Shown one piece after another: positions 59,802-64,000 of a stretch of 64,000 nucleotides of DNA. How positions within the stretch are numbered: the first letter of the stretch is position 1; every line of letters starts with the position of its first letter. The DNA lies in the NCBI GenBank assembly GCA_033439265.1, contig JAVTVX010000012.1, positions 29,396,761 to 29,460,760 on the forward strand. Direction: 5' to 3'. The stretch is from Dillenia suffruticosa. Taxonomy: Eukaryota; Streptophyta; Magnoliopsida; Dilleniales; Dilleniaceae. The notes under the pieces are model-generated. The model saw only the letters and a program-made list of their open reading frames with translations, searched no databases and was not told where the DNA came from. The position numbers were made by a program, and so were the translations under genes.

Positions 59802-59832
59802 ACCGTCATCTCAATGCTCTAATTTTGTAGTA
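59802..59832 (-). repeat. CACTA right terminal inverted repeat
   Basis: Inverse of the left repeat with four differences. The outermost base gives TACTA instead of CACTA on the inverse strand. Confidence 0.85.
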
Positions 59833-59930
59833 AAAGGCAATATTTCCAACCCTTGGTCTAGCAAAGGTGATAGCACTAACAGGAACATCATTGCCGAATG
59901 AGGTTGCAGCTTCATGGGCATTTAGGAGAG
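59833..59930 (-). pseudogene. Phospholipase fragment, right half of the 129-bp copy
   Basis: 95 bp beyond the AAA duplication align without gaps to 30282-30376 of the phospholipase pseudogene, with eight differences. It covers the segment just after the nucleophile elbow (FAGPRVGN region). Similarity stops abruptly at GGAGAG. Confidence 0.88.
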
Positions 59931-60462
59931 TGTCGGTGCTACTGTAGAGCGATAATTCACTATACACTAGAAAATATTTTTAAGGTAATATAAAATGAGC
60001 GTGAAGGAGAGCGATAATTCTTGGATCATATTATAAATATATTATATCATAAATTAAAACTTTATTCATATGATAAAAATAAGAGACGTAACAATCTGAT
60101 ATGCAAAAGGAAGGCAAATATGATAAATTGTGATCTCTCTTAAGAATTTTGTTATCACTATGCAGTAGAAATATTTTTAAGGATCGGAATAAGCTATAAA
60201 ATGAGTATTTCGAGTGCTTACATTTTATATGAAAGGAGCACTTGCCCTTTGACCACAATTTGTGCAAAGTGGATGCCAGCAATTTATATTTAGGACTATA
60301 GTGAACCATTATATGATCTAAATTCACCATTTTCATTGAATGGGTAAGTAGTTATCACCACAAATCCCTCATTACACCAATAGATGTATAACTGATCCAG
60401 CAAAACAAATAATACAGACTTGCCTTTTTGATGGTACAAAGAAATGCTGGCAATGAGAAATT
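59931..60462. other. Intergenic, no gene recognised
   Basis: AT-rich. The words GAGCGATAATTC (59947 and 60008) and AGAAATATTTTTAAGG (59967, 60166) recur, so a short duplicated repeat may be present. No element boundary is clear. Confidence 0.4.
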
Positions 60463-60997
60463 TGTAGAAACCCCCATTTTTTGTTTTTATATTAATATAT
60501 GTTGTTATTACTTTACAAACAAATAAAAATTCAAAAAAACAGTTACCTCTTACAAAAATTTTGATAAAATTAAAACCCTCTACAAGGATTGTATGTAATT
60601 CAAATAGTTATTGAAAATTAAAGACAAACAAATTGAGTCACTAGTGGTTGTTGATGGAGAGACAACACATGAGTTGGAGAGACTACTAAAGGTTTCAGCA
60701 TATGAGTTGGCTTGATTACTTGAAGCCCAGTCTTCTAGTGGTTTTATTTAAACAAAGCCCAAAAAACCCTAAACCATGCAGTTGAGATAGAACTTTTAAC
60801 ACAAAATCACAATCTAATCAAACATCAAACTTAGATATTAAATTAAATAAATCCCAATTGGTTATTTAAAATAGAATAAAAAAAATCTCTTAAATTTAAA
60901 AGCAATGCTTATGATTAAATTAGACTTTAACATCTAGACTTCTCATGATTAAATTAGGGCTAAAAAGCCCTAATATGTTTTTCCTTCTTCTTCTTCT

Positions 60998-61044
<47 letters not shown>

Positions 61045-63434
61045 CTCCTACACCGCGGTCTCTCCCTTCCGCCACCCACTGCCTAGCCTTCCTTTCGCGA
61101 TCGCCGCCACTGCAGCGCCTTCCTCCCGCGATCGCCGCCGCTGCTTTTCCTTCCTCGCGCGAGCGCGTGAGCAGTGTTGAACCTTCTGCCCGAGTGCTCC
61201 ACAGTGCGAGCGTGCGCGTGCTCAGGACTATGCCTGCGCACAACCACGCGCCTGCGCGTGAGCTGCGCGATCCCTGCACGAGCTCCAGCGTGACCCACTG
61301 CGCGCGATCTCCCGCGAGTAGCGCGCGACCCCAGCGTGAGCCAGCGTGCGACCCCAGCGCGAGCCAGCGTGCGACCCCAGCGCGAGCCAGCGTGCGACCC
61401 CAGCGCGAGCCAGCGTGCGACCCCAGCGCGAGCCAGCGTGCGACCCCAGCACGAGCACGAGCGCGCTCCAGCGCGAGACCCACTACAGCCCACGAAGCCC
61501 TATGCAGCCGGCAAGTCGGGCTACGAGCCTACGAGCCCACTAGCTAGCCAACCCGCCAGCCCACTGGCCTGCTGGCCTGCGAGCCCACGACCGGCTTCCC
61601 CTTGGAGAGTTCACCTACATCTTCACTGCAGGTAACGACTATGATTTGGTTTAAATTCTAGAGTTTGGTGTTAGAAATTTAGTTATTGTTAATATATTTC
61701 AAATTTAGAAATATTAAAAGTTTTAGACCAATCCGACGGGCGAATAACAGTTAAGTCTGAAACCCAAGAAACCCTAGGTGAGAGAAACGCACTCACTTCA
61801 AAGTTTGAATAAATTTTGTTGATTTTAGGTTATATTAAGTTGAAAATAAAAAAAATTAAAAATCCCTTATTATGGTTTTATTTGATAATTTGATTAGGTT
61901 TGTCTTTTGGAGACTTGTTGAAAAATAGGGAGTGACCACCCTCCCTAGATAAGTGAGTGGGATCCTAATCTCTTGCATAAAATAGTAAAATGTGTTTTCT
62001 GTCGTGTTTTTGATAAAACATACTTTTGATATGCATTGATTTGACGCATGATATTAAATTTCAAATCTGTTTTGTAATTATTGGAGTGTCTTAAATTATG
62101 TTTACGATGATTATACATCCATGATTTGAAATGAATCAATAATTATACAATTACTTGAAAATTGATAATTTCATTTTCTACCGTTGCATTGATATGCTGT
62201 TTAGAAATGATTTGATTAGATTTGAAATGTTTTGATGAACTATGTGAGTTAGATGTCCACTAGTTATGCGATGATATGATTTTACCTGTGGGATATTGTG
62301 CCCTCGGACGTTCTGCCTTGTGATACTATGATGATTCCGTAGCCACGAAGAGCGTTTATAGAGGCACGGGTTACCCGGATATGCTTCTGCAGGAGGTATC
62401 CACAAAAGTCATTTATTCTAAGGGCTATAGGTGCGGCCGATTGAACCCACGTAGGGGGAGGACGTATGTGATGCCACCGTCTAGTACCGGGAGGGGTCCT
62501 ATATACGATGATGAGTTAGCCCCAGCGAACTCAGGCCAACACCGGGGTAGAGAGCGTTTAAAGTCTATGCAGAATAAAACATCCGATACGCCTGTTATTG
62601 GTCACGGTTGACCTTTGTCAGGACCATTTTTGACTCGCTCTTATATTACTTGATTTTAAATAGATGCATATATGCTTGTTATCGTGTGATTTCAAATTGC
62701 TAAGTATATCATGTTTTGCTACGAAATGTAAATTTTTGTTTCGAATGATATTATTTAACACTCCAGTGATTCACCCACACTATTTATACTTGATATTATC
62801 CCCCTCACTCACTGGGTATCTTCCCATGATACTCATCCCTCCATTTTCTCTCCTCAAACAGGATCATTGTTGTACTGGAGTGATATTTCAGATCTTAGAG
62901 ATTTTGGTGGATTTGGGTGATATACGATGGTGAGGTTTAAGTTAAATTTGAAAATATGAATTTCGTACTTTGTTTCGACCCTGCATGTTTTTGATATTGA
63001 GATCCGTAGTTGGCCGTGTATATTATGGGATGACTGTATAACTTATGGGTAGTTGTGTGCATAACTCTCGTTTTGATTCATTTTACTTGCATTGAGGCAT
63101 CTGTAAGCATTTTAAACTTTCTACTTGGGAAATGTGTTATATATTGTATAAACTTAGGTCTGCTCGGTGTAGCGGCTGCTCATACTCTAGTTGGGCATGA
63201 CAATAGAGGTCTGTGGCTAGAATTGTAAGAAATTTTATAATCTTGCGTTGTCCTGGATGTTTGGGGTGGAATTTATTGATTTTGGAGAAACCGGGATAAC
63301 CATTTGTTTAAATTTCAGGTTGATTTTAAATATACAGGTTTAATTGTATACGAGAAATCTCCGATTTATGGGGAGATTATGTCCGATTTTCTATAAAAAT
63401 ACAGTCGGCATCCAGGGGCAACGGGCGGCTGTTC
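60463..63434 (+). repeat. Chromovirus LTR, 3' end lost
   Basis: It may start at TGTAGAAACCCCC, giving about 2.97 kb, the same as its relatives. Donor-like GT at 61778, hairpin TGGGTAT..ATACTCA at 62813-62835, acceptor-like CTCAAACAG at 62860. The expected last 26 bp or so (to GTGACA) are missing at the junction with RT. Confidence 0.7.
61323..61452 (+). repeat. 23-bp GC-rich tandem repeat, about 5.6 units
   Basis: Units start at 61323, 61346, 61369, 61392, 61415 and 61438, each GCGACCCCAGCGCGAGCCAG plus CGT. Units 2-5 are identical by eye. Open frames here (for example 60945-61547) come from the repeat length of 23 and are not genes. Confidence 0.93.
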
Positions 63435-64000
63435 GGGACCAAGGCTTGAAGATGTCCCTGTGGTGTAGGAGTTTCCAAATGTGTTCCCCGAAGAGCTTTC
63501 CGGATTACCACCAGTTTGAGAGTTCGATTTCGAGATTGATCTAGTACCGGGGACCAATTCTATTTCTATTCCGCCATACAGAATGACGCCTGCTGAACTG
63601 AGAGAGCTTAAGACTCAGTTACAGGAACTTTTGGACAAGGGGTTTATTCGTCCCTTGGGGCGCTCCGGTGCTGTTTGTAAAGAAAAATGATGGTACATTT
63701 CGGTTTTGTGTGAACTACAGGCAATTAAATAAAGCCACCATAAAAACATATATTTTCTACCACGTATAGATGATTTGTTTGATCAGCTACAGGGAGCTTC
63801 TCTAAGATTGATCCCCGTTCGGGTTATCATCATTTGAGAATTAGGGCCGAGAATGTGCCCAAGACATCTTTTCGCACCCGATACGGCCATTACGAGTTTC
63901 TAGTCATGCCGTTTGGGCTGACTAATGCCCCAGCTGCTTTTATGGATTTGATGAACCTAGTTTTCCACGACTACTTGGATCGGTTCGTCATCGTATTCAT
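63435..64000 (+). pseudogene. Chromovirus RT N-terminal part (decayed)
   Basis: It begins GPRLEDVPVV, a TAG, then EFPNVFPEELSGLPPV and [15 protein letters not shown], matching the RT start of the Tekay-like element at 47701. A short deletion follows FIRP (63650), then [28 protein letters not shown] and, at the edge, [20 protein letters not shown] and DRFVIVF. Stops at 63467 and 63521 and frameshifts near 63650, 63740 and 63800 make it inactive. Confidence 0.88.

Larger units (their letters stand above)
37245..59832. mobile_element. CACTA (En/Spm) DNA transposon, 22.6 kb, non-autonomous
   Basis: The left end begins CACTACAAAATTAG and the right end is its inverse (CTAATTTTGTAGTA), 31-bp inverted repeats matching at 27 positions. 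A 3-bp duplication AAA (37242-37244 and 59833-59835) flanks it. The empty site equals the colinear phospholipase sequence near 30278-30284, which confirms the boundaries independently. Subterminal repeats occupy about 1.4 kb on the left and 2.2 kb on the right. A TNPA-like antisense remnant and a captured gene lie inside. No TNP2-type transposase was found, so it would depend on another element. The chromovirus at 42502-53456 accounts for 11 kb of the length. Confidence 0.88.
60463..64000 (+). mobile_element. Chromovirus-type Ty3/gypsy, LTR fused to RT, runs off window
   Basis: A probable LTR (60463-63434) passes straight into reverse transcriptase (63435 on). Primer site, gag and protease are missing. 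The LTR shares landmarks with the Tekay-like LTR: the AGGGCTAAAAAGCCCTAAT block, (CT)n, GC-rich repeats, CCCTAG/GTGAG, a hairpin with ATACTCATCCCTC, and the CAACGGGCGGCTGTTC ending. The element probably continues beyond 64000. Confidence 0.8.

Noticed and set aside
60920..61635. Up to 200-codon open frames on both strands
   Set aside because: They are produced by the 23-bp GC-rich array, which reads open in several frames, and by a (CT)n run.

Overview
The window is repeat-dense nuclear DNA of a flowering plant, most likely a eudicot. It is AT-rich and made almost entirely of plant transposable elements: Ty1/copia, Athila-type Ty3/gypsy, chromovirus-type Ty3/gypsy, a CACTA DNA transposon and tRNA-derived SINEs. 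The only recognisable host gene of any length is a plastid-type phospholipase A1 (PLA1-I gamma family), and it is broken. No bacterial operon, rRNA gene, true tRNA gene or CRISPR array is present. The species cannot be named from what is seen.

Layout. 212-14265: a decayed SIRE/Maximus-like Ty1/copia element with about 2-kb LTRs, gag, pol, an extra 3' ORF and a truncated 3' LTR. Its gag carries a nested Athila-like remnant (2779-5466) and a SINE (5974-6160). 14.3-16.9 kb: a possible polygalacturonase exon fragment, three SINEs of one family within 0.9 kb, and the 5' end of a small copia-like element. 17051-25705: an Athila-type element with both LTRs, gag-protease and an env-position extra ORF, but no RT/integrase. 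26756-31100 (minus strand): the phospholipase A1 pseudogene, with one in-frame TGA and a 3,005-bp solo chromovirus LTR (26863-29867, target duplication ATACT) inserted near its 3' end. 32.9-37.0 kb: a decayed Ty3/gypsy gag-pol.

37245-59832: a 22.6-kb CACTA-type transposon with 31-bp terminal inverted repeats and a 3-bp AAA duplication. It sits inside a 129-bp duplicated fragment of the same phospholipase gene; the two halves (37211-37244 and 59833-59930) rejoin without an indel. The transposon has a different subterminal repeat array at each end, GC-rich tandem repeats, an antisense remnant resembling an En/Spm TNPA-like protein, and a captured intron-containing plant gene. It is itself interrupted by an 11-kb Tekay-like chromovirus (42502-53456, perfect duplication CATTT). 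60463-64000: a further chromovirus whose LTR is fused directly to reverse transcriptase; it runs off the window.

Nothing here looks like an intact, expressible gene. The main interest is the order of nested insertions and some features shared between elements: LTRs of three related chromovirus families share splice-like signals and a hairpin near the acceptor; the copia LTR is built from a short TCGACC motif; and many nonsense changes have the C-to-T form expected from cytosine methylation.
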